From Hippasteria phrygiana (Eukaryota > Echinodermata > Asteroidea > Valvatida > Goniasteridae), in assembly GCA_037893225.1 (NCBI GenBank), contig JAZGUH010000326.1, positions 372,001-436,000 of the forward strand: 64,000 nucleotides of DNA, written 5' to 3'. Below are positions 38,434 through 51,600 of this stretch, one piece after another. The position numbers were made by a program, and so were the translations under genes. How positions within the stretch are numbered: position 1 is the first letter of the stretch; each line of letters starts with the position of its first letter. The notes under the pieces were generated by a model that had not been told where the DNA came from, ran no database searches, and was given only the letters and a program-made list of their open reading frames with translations.

Positions 38434-41217
38434 GCTATCCATACATGTCAAAATTACTGCATTTGGTTGATATTTCATGCAATTATGAATGAATAAAGCA
38501 AGTCCATACCCCAGGGAATTTGACAGGCATGGAGGAATAAATAGACGGTAATATGTACACAGATGTTGGCCGGAAAGAAAATATACATTGCGAGGTTTGA
38601 ATTTTCTCCACAAGTGTTAACTCTAAGAAGCCGCCGATAATTGCAACATGTAGCGCCAGATCTAAGCTATCCATACATGTCAAAATTACTGTATTTGGTT
38701 TATATTTCATGCAATTATGAATGAGTAAAGCAAGTCCATACCCCAGGGAATTTGACATGCATGGAGCAATAAATAGACGGTAACAGGTACACAGATGTTG
38801 GCCGGAAAGAAAATAAACATTGCGAGGTTTGAATTTTCTCCACAAGTTTTAACTCTAAGAAGCCGCCGATGATTGCAACATGTAGCGCCAGATCTAAGCT
38901 ATCCATACATGTCAAAATTACTGCATTTGGTTAATATTTCATGCAATTATGAATGAATAAAGCAAGTCCATACCCCAGGGAATTTGACAGGCATGGAGCA
39001 ATAAATAGACGGTAATATGTACACAGATGTTGGCCGGAAAGAAAATATACATTGCGAGGTTTGAATTTTCTCCACAAGTGTTAACTCTAAGAAGCCGCCG
39101 ATAATTGCAACATGTAGCGCCAGATCTAAGCTATCCATACATGTCAAAATTACTGTATTTGGTTTATATTTCATGCAATTATGAATGAGTAAAGCAAGTC
39201 CATACCCCAGGGAATTTGACATGCATGGAGCAATAAATAGACGGTAACAGGTACACAGATGTTGGCCGGAAAGAAAATAAACATTGCGAGGTTTGAATTT
39301 TCTCCACAAGTTTTAACTCTAAGAAGCCGCCGATGATTGCAACATGTAGCGCCAGATCTAAGCTATCCATACATGTCAAAATTACTGAATTTGGTTGATA
39401 TTTCATGCAATTATGAATGAGTAAAGCAAGTCCATACCCCAGGGAATTTGACATGCATGGAGCAATAAATAGACGATAACAGGTACACAGATGTTGGCCG
39501 GAAAGAAAATAAACATTGCGAGGTTTGAATTTTCTCCACAAGTGTTAACTCTAAGAAGCCGCCGATAATTGCAACATGTAGCGCCAGATCTAAGCTATCC
39601 ATACATGTCAAAATTACTGTATTTGGTTTATATTTCATGCAATTATGAATGAGTAAAGCAAGTCCATACCCCAGGGAATTTGACATGCATGGAGCAATAA
39701 ATAGACGGTAACAGGTACACAGATGTTGGCCGGAAAGAAAATAAACATTGCGAGGTTTGAATTTTCTCCACAAGTTTTAACTCTAAGAAGCCGCCGATGA
39801 TTGCAACATGTAGCGCCAGATCTAAGCTATCCATACATGTCAAAATTACTGCATTTGGTTAATATTTCATGCAATTATGAATGAATAAAGCAAGTCCATA
39901 CCCCAGGGAATTTGACAGGCATGGAGCAATAAATAGACGGTAATATGTACACAGATGTTGGCCGGAAAGAAAATATACATTGCGAGGTTTGAATTTTCTC
40001 CACAAGTGTTAACTCTAAGAAGCCGCCGATAATTGCAACATGTAGCGCCAGATCTAAGCTATCCATACATGTCAAAATTACTGTATTTGGTTTATATTTC
40101 ATGCAATTATGAATGAGTAAAGCAAGTCCATACCCCAGGGAATTTGACATGCATGGAGCAATAAATAGACGGTAACAGGTACACAGATGTTGGCCGGAAA
40201 GAAAATAAACATTGCGAGGTTTGAATTTTCTCCACAAGTTTTAACTCTAAGAAGCCGCCGATGATTGCAACATGTAGCGCCAGATCTAAGCTATCCATAC
40301 ATGTCAAAATTACTGAATTTGGTTGATATTTCATGCAATTATGAATGAGTAAAGCAAGTCCATACCCCAGGGAATTTGACATGCATGGAGCAATAAATAG
40401 ACGGTAACAGGTACACAGATGTTGGCCGGAAAGAAAATAAACATTGCGAGGTTTGAATTTTCTCCACAAGTTTTAACTCTAAGAAGCCGCCGATGATTGC
40501 AACATGTAGCGCCAGATCTAAGCTATCCATACATGTCAAAATTACTGCATTTGGTTGATATTTCATGCAATTATGAATGAATAAAGCAAGTCCATACCCC
40601 AGGGAATTTGACAGGCATGGAGGAATAAATAGACGGTAATATGTACACAGATGTTGGCCGGAAAGAAAATATACATTGCGAGGTTTGAATTTTTTCCACA
40701 AGTGTTAATTCTAAGAAGCCGCCGATAATTGCAACATGTAGCGCCAGATCTAAGCTATCCATACATGTCAAAATTACTGTATTTGGTTTATATTTCATGC
40801 AATTATGAATGAGTAAAGCAAGTCCATACCCCAGGGAATTTGACATGCATGGAGCAATAAATAGACGGTAACAGGTACACAGATGTTGGCCGGAAAGAAA
40901 ATAAACATTGCGAGGTTTGAATTTTCTCCACAAGTTTTAACTCTAAGAAGCCGCCGATGATTGCAACATGTAGCGCCAGATCTACGCTATCCATACATGT
41001 CAAAATTACTGCATTTGGTTAATATTTCATGCAATTATGAATGAATAAAGCAAGTCCATACCCCAGGGAATTTGACAGGCATGGAGCAATAAATAGACGG
41101 TAATATGTACACAGATGTTGGCCGGAAAGAAAATATACATTGCGAGGTTTGAATTTTCTCCACAAGTGTTAACTCTAAGAAGCCGCCGATAATTGCAACA
41201 TGTAGCGCCAGATCTAA
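38434..41217. repeat. Uniform 232-bp run M167-M178 with 4-mer tandem duplication
   Basis: Twelve consecutive monomers start exactly 232 bases apart. This is unusual in an array where about one third of monomers are 231 bp. M168-M171 (38666-39593) match M172-M175 (39594-40521) at an offset of 928 bp. M169, M173 and M178 share the rare ggttaatatt form. Private changes are gacgataac in M171, ttttttccac and gttaattc in M176 and tctacgct at the end of M177. The uniform length and 4-mer periodicity suggest local amplification independent of the neighbouring HORs. Confidence 0.85.
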
Positions 41218-41680
41218 GCTATCCATACATGTCAAAATTACTGAATTTGGTTGATATTTCATGCAATTATGAATGAGTAAAGCAAGTCATACCCCAGGGA
41301 ATTTGACATGCATGGAGCAATAAATAGACGGTAACAGGTACACAGATGTTGGCCGGAAAGAAAATAAACATTGCGAGGTTTGAATTTTCTCCACAAGTTT
41401 TAACTCTAAGAAGCCGCCGATGATTGCAACATGTAGCGCCAGATCTAAGCTATCCATACATGTCAAAATTACTGAATTTGGTTGATATTTCATGCAATTA
41501 TGAATGAGTAAAGCAAGTCCATACCCCAGGGAATTTGACATGCATGGAGCAATAAATAGACGGTAACAGGTACACAGATGTTGGCCGGAAAGAAAATATA
41601 CATTGCGAGGTTTGAATTTTCTCCACAAGTTTTAACTCTAAGAAGCCGCCGATGATTGCAACATGTAGCGCCAGATCTAA
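41218..41680. repeat. Linking monomers M179-M180
   Basis: One 231-bp and one 232-bp satellite monomer between the uniform 232-bp run and the first copy of the large right-hand HOR. Nothing other than satellite is present. Confidence 0.8.
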
Positions 41681-44600
41681 GCTATCCATACATGTCAAAA
41701 TTACTGCATTTGGTTGATATTTCATGCAATTATGAATGAGTAAAGCAAGTCATACCCCAGGGAATTTGACATGCATGGAGCAATAAATAGAAGGTAATAT
41801 GCACACAGATGTTGACCGGAAAGAAAATAAACATTGCGAGGTTTGAATTTTCTCCACAAGTTTTAACTCTAAGAAGCCGCCGATAATTGCAACATGTAGC
41901 GCCAGATCAAAGCTATCCATACATGTCAAAATTACTGAATTTGGTTGATATTTCATGCAATTATGAATGAGTAAAGCAAGTCCATACCACAGGGAATTTG
42001 ACATGCATGGAGCAATAAATAGACGGTAACAGGTACACAGATGTTGGCCGGAAAGAAAATAAACATTGCGAGGTTTGAATTTTCTCCACAAGTTTTAACT
42101 CTAAGAAGCCGCCGATGATTGCAACATGTAGCGCCAGATCTAAGCTATCCATACATGTCAAAATTACTGCATTTGGTTGATATTTCATGCAATTATGAAT
42201 GAATAAAGCAAGTCCATACCCCAGGGAATTTGACAGGCATGGAGGAATAAATAGACGGTAATATGTACACAGATGTTGGCCGGAAAGAAAATATACATTG
42301 CGAGGTTTGAATTTTCTCCACAAGTGTTAACTCTAAGAAGCCGCCGATAATTGCAACATGTAGCGCCAGATCTAAGCTATCCATACATGTCAAAATTACT
42401 GTATTTGGTTTATATTTCATGCAATTATGAATGAGTAAAGCAAGTCCATACCCCAGGGAATTTGACATGCATGGAGCAATAAATAGACGGTAACAGGTAC
42501 ACAGATGTTGGCCGGAAAGAAAATAAACATTGCGAGGTTTGAATTTTCTCCACAAGTTTTAACTCTAAGAAGCCGCCGATGATTGCAACATGTAGCGCCA
42601 GATCTAAGCTATCCATACATGTCAAAATTACTGCATTTGGTTGATATTTCATGCAATTATGAATGAGTAAAGCAAGTCATACCCCAGGGAATTTGACATG
42701 CATGGAGCAATAAATAGAAGGTAATATGCACACAGATGTTGGCCGGAAAGGAAATAAACATTGCGAGGTTTGAATTTTCTCCACAAGTTTTAACTCTAAG
42801 AAGCCGCCGATAATTGCAACATGTAGCGCCAGATCAAAGCTATCCATACATGTCAAAATTACTGTATTTGGTTTATATTTCATGCAATTATGAATGAGTA
42901 AAGCAAGTCCATACCCCAGGGAATTTGACAGGCATGGAGCAATAAATAGACGGTAATATGTACACAGATGTTGGCCGGAAAGAAAATAAACATTGTGAGG
43001 TTTGAATTTTCTCCACAAGTGTTAACTCTAAGAAGCCGCCGATGATTGCAACATGTAGCGCCAGATCTAAGCTATCCATACATGTCAAAATTGCTGCATT
43101 TGGTTGATATTTCATGCAATTATGAATGAATAAAGCAAGTCCATACCCCAGGGAATTTGACATGCATGGAGCAATAAATAGACGGTAATATGTACACAGA
43201 TGTTGGCCGGAAAGAAAATAGACATTGCGAGGTTTGAATTTTCTCCACAAGTTTTAACTCTAAGAAGTCGCCGATGATTGCAACATGTAGCGCCAGATCT
43301 AAGCTATCCATACATGTCAAAATTACTGAATTTGGTTGATATTTCATGCAATTATGAATGAGTAAAGCAAGTCATACCCCAGGGAATTTGACATGCATGG
43401 AGCAATAAATAAAAGGTAATATGCACACAGATGTTGGCCGGAAAGAAAATAAACATTGCGAGGTTTGAATTTTCTCCACAAGTGTTAACTCTAAGAAGCC
43501 GCCGATAATTGCAACATGTAGCGCCAGATCTAAGCTATCCATACATGTCAAAATTGCTGCATTTGGTTGATATTTCATGCAATTATGAATGAATAAAGCA
43601 AGTCCATACCCCAGGGAATTTGACATGCATGGAGCAATAAATAGACGGTAATATGTACACAGATGTTGGCCGGAAAGAAAATATACATTGCGAGGTTTGA
43701 ATTTTCTCCACAAGTGTTAACTCTAAGAAGCCGCCGATAATTGCAACATGTAGCGCCAGATCTAAGCTATCCATACATGTCAAAATTACTGTATTTGGTT
43801 TATATTTCATGCAATTATGAATGAGTAAAGCAAGTCCATACCCAGGGAATTTGACATGCATGGAGCAATAAATAGACGGTAACAGGTACACAGATGTTGG
43901 CCGGAAAGAAAATAAACATTGCGAGGTTTGAATTTTCTCCACAAGTTTTAACTCTAAGAAGCCGCCGATGATTGCAACATGTAGCGCCAGATCTAAGCTA
44001 TCCATACATGTCAAAATTACTGCATTTGGTTGATATTTCATGCAATTATGAATGAATAAAGCAAGTCCATACCCCAGGGAATTTGACAGGCATGGAGCAA
44101 TAAATAGACGGTAATATGTACACAGATGTTGGCCGGAAAGAAAATATACATTGCGAGGTTTGAATTTTCTCCACAAGTGTTAACTCTAAGAAGCCGCCGA
44201 TAATTGCAACATGTAGCGCCAGATCTAAGCTATCCATACATGTCAAAATTACTGAATTTGGTTGATATTTCATGCAATTATGAATGAGTAAAGCAAGTCA
44301 TACCCCAGGGAATTTGACATGCATGGAGCAATAAATAGAAGGTAATATGCACACAGATGTTGGCCGGAAAGAAAATAGACATTGCGAGGTTTGAATTTTC
44401 TCCACAAGTTTTAACTCTAAGAAGCCGCCGATGATTGCAACATGTAGCGCCAGATCTAAGCTATCCATACATGTCAAAATTACTGAATTTGGTTGATATT
44501 TCATGCAATTATGAATGAGTAAAGCAAGTCATACCCCAGGGAATTTGACATGCATGGAGCAATAAATAGACGGTAACAGGTACACAGATGTTGGCCGGAA

Positions 44601-47600
44601 AGAAAATAAACATTGCGAGGTTTGAATTTTCTCCACAAGTTTTAACTCTAAGAAGCCGCCGATGATTGCAACATGTAGCGCCAGATCTAAGCTATCCATA
44701 CATGTCAAAATTACTGCATTTGGTTGATATTTCATGCAATTATGAATGAATAAAGCAAGTCCATACCCCAGGGAATTTGACAGGCATGGAGGAATAAATA
44801 GACGGTAATATGTACACAGATGTTGGCCGGAAAGAAAATATACATTGCGAGGTTTGAATTTTCTCCACAAGTGTTAACTCTAAGAAGCCGCCGATAATTG
44901 CAACATGTAGCGCCAGATCTAAGCTATCCATACATGTCAAAATTACTGTATTTGGTTTATTTTTCATGCAATTATGAATGAGTAAAGCAAGTCCATACCC
45001 CAGGGAATTTGACATGCATGGAGCAATAAATAGACGGTAACAGGTACACAGATGTTGGCCGGAAAGAAAATAAACATTGCGAGGTTTGAATTTTCTCCAC
45101 AAGTTTTAACTCTAAGAAGCCGCCGATGATTGCAACATGTAGCGCCAGATCTAAGCTATCCATACATGTCAAAATTACTGCATTTGGTTGATATTTCATG
45201 CAATTATGAATGAGTAAAGCAAGTCATACCCCAGGGAATTTGACATGCATGGAGCAATAAATAGAAGGTAATATGCACACAGATGTTGGCCGGAAAGAAA
45301 ATAAACATTGCGAGGTTTGAATTTTCTCCACAAGTTTTAACTCTAAGAAGCCGCCGATAATTGCAACATGTAGCGCCAGATCAAAGCTATCCATACATGT
45401 CAAAATTACTGTATTTGGTTTATATTTCATGCAATTATGAATGAGTAAAGCAAGTCCATACCCCAGGGAATTTGACAGGCATGGAGCAATAAATAGACGG
45501 TAATATGTACACAGATGTTGGCCGGAAAGAAAATAAACATTGTGAGGTTTGAATTTTCTCCACAAGTGTTAACTCTAAGAAGCCGCCGATGATTGCAACA
45601 TGTAGCGCCAGATCTAAGCTATCCATACATGTCAAAATTACTGAATTTGGTTGATATTTCATGCAATTATGAATGAGTAAAGCAAGTCATACCCCAGGGA
45701 ATTTGACAGGCATGGAGCAATAAATAGAAGTAATATGCACACAGATGTTGGCAGGAAAGAAAATAAACATTGCGAGGTTTGAATTTTCTCCACAAGTTTT
45801 AACTCTAAGAAGCCGCCGATGATTGCAACATGTAGCGCCAGATCTAAGCTATCCATACATGTCAAAATTACTGCATTTGGTTGATATTTCATGCAATTAT
45901 GAATGAATAAAGCAAGTCCATACCCCAGGGAATTTGACAGGCATGGAGCAATAAATAGACGGTAATATGTACACAGATGTTGGCCGGAAAGAAAATATAC
46001 ATTGCGAGGTTTGAATTTTCTCCACAAGTGTTAACTCTAAGAAGCCGCCGATAATTGCAACATGTAGCGCCAGATCTAAGCTATCCATACATGTCAAAAT
46101 TACTGTATTTGGTTTATATTTCATGCAATTATGAATGAGTAAAGCAAGTCCATACCTCAGGGAATTTGACATGCATGGAGCAATAAATAGACGGTAACAG
46201 GTACACAGATGTTGGCCGGAAAGAAAATAAACATTGCGAGGTTTGAATTTTCTCCACAAGTTTTAACTCTAAGAAGCCGCCGATGATTGCAACATGTAGC
46301 GCCAGATCTAAGCTATCCATACATGTCAAAATTACTGAATTTGGTTGATATTTCATGCAATTATGAATGAGTAAAGCAAGTCATACCCCAGGGAATTTGA
46401 CAGGCATGGAGCAATAAATAGAAGGTAATATGCACACAGATGTTGGCAGGAAAGAAAATAAACATTGCGAGGTTTGAATTTTCTCCACAAGTTTTAACTC
46501 TAAGAAGCCGCCGATGATTGCAACATGTAGCGCCAGATCTAAGCTATCCATACATGTCAAAATTACTGAATTTGGTTGATATTTCATGCAATTATGAATG
46601 AGTAAAGCAAGTCCATACCCCAGGGAATTTGACATGCATGGAGCAATAAATAGAAGGTAATATGCACACAGATGTTGGCCGGAAAGAAAATAAACATTGC
46701 GAGGTTTGAATTTTCTCCACAAGTTTTAACTCTAAGAAGCCGCCGATAATTGCAACATGTAGCGCCAGATCAAAGCTATCCATACATGTCAAAATTACTG
46801 AATTTGGTTGATATTTCATGCAATTATGAATGAGTAAAGCAAGTCCATACCCCAGGGAATTTGACATGCATGGAGCAATAAATAGACGGTAACAGGTACA
46901 CAGATGTTGGCCGGAAAGAAAATAAACATTGCGAGGTTTGAATTTTCTCCACAAGTTTTAACTCTAAGAAGCCGCCGATGATTGCAACATGTAGCGCCAG
47001 ATCTAAGCTATCCATACATGTCAAAATTACTGCATTTGGTTGATATTTCATGCAATTATGAATGAATAAAGCAAGTCCATATCCCAGGGAATTTGACAGG
47101 CATGGAGCAATAAATAGAAGGTAATATGTACACAGATGTTGGCCGGAAAGAAAATATACATTGCGAGGTTTGAATTTTCTCCACGAGTGTTAACTCTAAG
47201 AAGCCGCCGATAATTGCAACATGTAGCGCCAGATCTAAGCTATCCATACATGTCAAAATTACTGTATTTGGTTTATATTTCATGCAATTATGAATGAGTA
47301 AAGCAAGTCATACCCCAGGGAATTTGACATGCATGGAGCAATAAATAGAAGGTAATATGCAAACAGTTGTTGGCCGGAAAGAAAATAAACATTGCGAGGT
47401 TTGAATTTTCTCCACAAGTTTTAACTCTAAGAAGCCGCCGATAATTGCAACATGTAGCGCCAGATCAAAGCTATCCATACATGTCAAAATTACTGTATTT
47501 GGTTGATATTTCATGCAATTATGAATGAGTAAAGCAAGTCATACCCCAGGGAATTTGACATGCATGGAGCAATAAATAGAAGGTAATATGCACACAGATG

Positions 47601-48626
47601 TTGGCCGGAAAGAAAATAAACATTGCGAGGTTTGAATTTTCTCCACAAGTTTTAACTCTAAGAAGCCGCCGATAATTGCAACATGTAGCGCCAGATCAAA
47701 GCTATCCATACATGTCAAAATTACTGTATTTGGTTTATATTTCATGCAATTATGAATGAGTAAAACAAGTCATACCCTAGGGAATTTGACATGCATGGAG
47801 CAATAAATAGACGGTAACATGTACACAGATGTTGGCCGGAAAGAAAATAAACATTGCGAGGTTTGAATTTTCTCCACAAGTTTTAACTCTAAGAAGCCGC
47901 CGATGATTGCAACATGTAGCGCCAGATCTAAGCTATCCATACATGTCAACATTACTGAATTTGGTTGATATTTCATGCAATTATGAATGAATAAAGCAAG
48001 TCCATACCCCAGGGAATTTGACATGCATGGAGCAATAAATAGAAGGTAATATGCACACAGATGTTGGCCGGAAAGAAAATAGACATTGCGAGGTTTGAAT
48101 TTTCTCCACAAGTTTTAACTCTAAGAAGCCGCCGATGATTGCAACATGTAGCGCCAGAACTAAGCTATCCATACATGTCAAAATTACTGAATTTGGTTGA
48201 TATTTCATGCAATTATGAATGAGTAAAGCAAGTCATACCCCAGGGAATTTGACATGCATGGAGCAATAAATAGACGGTAACATGTACACAGATGTTGGCC
48301 GGAAAGAAAATAAACATTGCGAGGTTTGAATTTTCTCCACAAGTTTTAACTCTAAGAAGCCGCCGATGATTGCAACATGTAGCGCCAGATCTAAGCTATC
48401 CATACATGTCAAAATTACTGAATTTGGTTGATATTTCATGCAATTATGAATGAATAAAGCAAGTCCATACCCCAGGGAATTTGACAGGCATGGAGCAATA
48501 AATAGACGGTAATATGTACACAGATGTTGGCCGGAAAGAAAATAAACATTGTGAGGTTTGAATTTTCTCCACAAGTGTTAACTCTAAGAAGCCGCCGATG
48601 ATTGCAACATGTAGCGCCAGATCTAA
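41681..48626. repeat. Large HOR copy 1 (M181-M210, 30 monomers, 6946 bp)
   Basis: First of three copies. Markers that identify the unit are gttgaccgg and ccacagg in its first two monomers, aaggaaata in M185, the cataccca single-base deletion monomer M190 (43766), ggtttatttttc in M195, the 230-bp monomer M198 (45618, with gaagtaa for gaaggtaa), ggcagg, catatccc and ccacgag. It ends with six monomers (M205-M210, 47239-48626) that are also in copy 3 but absent from copy 2. It alone keeps monomers M193 and M194 as separate copies. Confidence 0.88.
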
Positions 48627-51600
48627 GCTATCCATACATGTCAAAATTACTGCATTTGGTTGATATTTCATGCAATTATGAATGAGTAAAGCAAGTCATA
48701 CCCCAGGGAATTTGACATGCATGGAGCAATAAATAGAAGGTAATATGCACACAGATGTTGACCGGAAAGAAAATAAACATTGCGAGGTTTGAATTTTCTC
48801 CACAAGTTTTAACTCTAAGAAGCCGCCGATAATTGCAACATGTAGCGCCAGATCAAAGCTATCCATACATGTCAAAATTACTGAATTTGGTTGATATTTC
48901 ATGCAATTATGAATGAGTAAAGCAAGTCCATACCACAGGGAATTTGACATGCATGGAGCAATAAATAGACGGTAACAGGTACACAGATGTTGGCCGGAAA
49001 GAAAATAAACATTGCGAGGTTTGAATTTTCTCCACAAGTTTTAACTCTAAGAAGCCGCCGATGATTGCAACATGTAGCGCCAGATCTAAGCTATCCATAC
49101 ATGTCAAAATTACTGCATTTGGTTGATATTTCATGCAATTATGAATGAATAAAGCAAGTCCATACCCCAGGGAATTTGACAGGCATGGAGGAATAAATAG
49201 ACGGTAATATGTACACAGATGTTGGCCGGAAAGAAAATATACATTGCGAGGTTTGAATTTTCTCCACAAGTGTTAACTCTAAGAAGCCGCCGATAATTGC
49301 AACATGTAGCGCCAGATCTAAGCTATCCATACATGTCAAAATTACTGTATTTGGTTTATATTTCATGCAATTATGAATGAGTAAAGCAAGTCCATACCCC
49401 AGGGAATTTGACATGCATGGAGCAATAAATAGACGGTAACAGGTACACAGATGTTGGCCGGAAAGAAAATAAACATTGCGAGGTTTGAATTTTCTCCACA
49501 AGTTTTAACTCTAAGAAGCCGCCGATGATTGCAACATGTAGCGCCAGATCTAAGCTATCCATACATGTCAAAATTACTGCATTTGGTTGATATTTCATGC
49601 AATTATGAATGAGTAAAGCAAGTCATACCCCAGGGAATTTGACATGCATGGAGCAATAAATAGAAGGTAATATGCACACAGATGTTGGCCGGAAAGGAAA
49701 TAAACATTGCGAGGTTTGAATTTTCTCCACAAGTTTTAACTCTAAGAAGCCGCCGATAATTGCAACATGTAGCGCCAGATCAAAGCTATCCATACATGTC
49801 AAAATTACTGTATTTGGTTTATATTTCATGCAATTATGAATGAGTAAAGCAAGTCCATACCCCAGGGAATTTGACAGGCATGGAGCAATAAATAGACGGT
49901 AATATGTACACAGATGTTGGCCGGAAAGAAAATAAACATTGTGAGGTTTGAATTTTCTCCACAAGTGTTAACTCTAAGAAGCCGCCGATGATTGCAACAT
50001 GTAGCGCCAGATCTAAGCTATCCATACATGTCAAAATTGCTGCATTTGGTTGATATTTCATGCAATTATGAATGAATAAAGCAAGTCCATACCCCAGGGA
50101 ATTTGACATGCATGGAGCAATAAATAGACGGTAATATGTACACAGATGTTGGCCGGAAAGAAAATAGACATTGCGAGGTTTGAATTTTCTCCACAAGTTT
50201 TAACTCTAAGAAGTCGCCGATGATTGCAACATGTAGCGCCAGATCTAAGCTATCCATACATGTCAAAATTACTGAATTTGGTTGATATTTCATGCAATTA
50301 TGAATGAGTAAAGCAAGTCATACCCCAGGGAATTTGACATGCATGGAGCAATAAATAAAAGGTAATATGCACACAGATGTTGGCCGGAAAGAAAATAAAC
50401 ATTGCGAGGTTTGAATTTTCTCCACAAGTGTTAACTCTAAGAAGCCGCCGATAATTGCAACATGTAGCGCCAGATCTAAGCTATCCATACATGTCAAAAT
50501 TGCTGCATTTGGTTGATATTTCATGCAATTATGAATGAATAAAGCAAGTCCATACCCCAGGGAATTTGACATGCATGGAGCAATAAATAGACGGTAATAT
50601 GTACACAGATGTTGGCCGGAAAGAAAATATACATTGCGAGGTTTGAATTTTCTCCACAAGTGTTAACTCTAAGAAGCCGCCGATAATTGCAACATGTAGC
50701 GCCAGATCTAAGCTATCCATACATGTCAAAATTACTGTATTTGGTTTATATTTCATGCAATTATGAATGAGTAAAGCAAGTCCATACCCAGGGAATTTGA
50801 CATGCATGGAGCAATAAATAGACGGTAACAGGTACACAGATGTTGGCCGGAAAGAAAATAAACATTGCGAGGTTTGAATTTTCTCCACAAGTTTTAACTC
50901 TAAGAAGCCGCCGATGATTGCAACATGTAGCGCCAGATCTAAGCTATCCATACATGTCAAAATTACTGCATTTGGTTGATATTTCATGCAATTATGAATG
51001 AATAAAGCAAGTCCATACCCCAGGGAATTTGACAGGCATGGAGCAATAAATAGACGGTAATATGTACACAGATGTTGGCCGGAAAGAAAATATACATTGC
51101 GAGGTTTGAATTTTCTCCACAAGTGTTAACTCTAAGAAGCCGCCGATAATTGCAACATGTAGCGCCAGATCTAAGCTATCCATACATGTCAAAATTACTG
51201 AATTTGGTTGATATTTCATGCAATTATGAATGAGTAAAGCAAGTCATACCCCAGGGAATTTGACATGCATGGAGCAATAAATAGAAGGTAATATGCACAC
51301 AGATGTTGGCCGGAAAGAAAATAGACATTGCGAGGTTTGAATTTTCTCCACAAGTTTTAACTCTAAGAAGCCGCCGATGATTGCAACATGTAGCGCCAGA
51401 TCTAAGCTATCCATACATGTCAAAATTACTGAATTTGGTTGATATTTCATGCAATTATGAATGAATAAAGCAAGTCCATACCCCAGGGAATTTGACAGGC
51501 ATGGAGGAATAAATAGACGGTAATATGTACACAGATGTTGGCCGGAAAGAAAATATACATTGCGAGGTTTGAATTTTCTCCACAAGTGTTAACTCTAAGA

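Noticed and set aside
43583..44176. 197-codon minus-strand frame, also at 50529-51122 and 55856-56449, and a 184-codon frame at 34571-35125
   Set aside because: These are longer only because a one-base deletion in one monomer happens to join frames of adjacent monomers. The copies are HOR duplicates, not independent evidence of coding.
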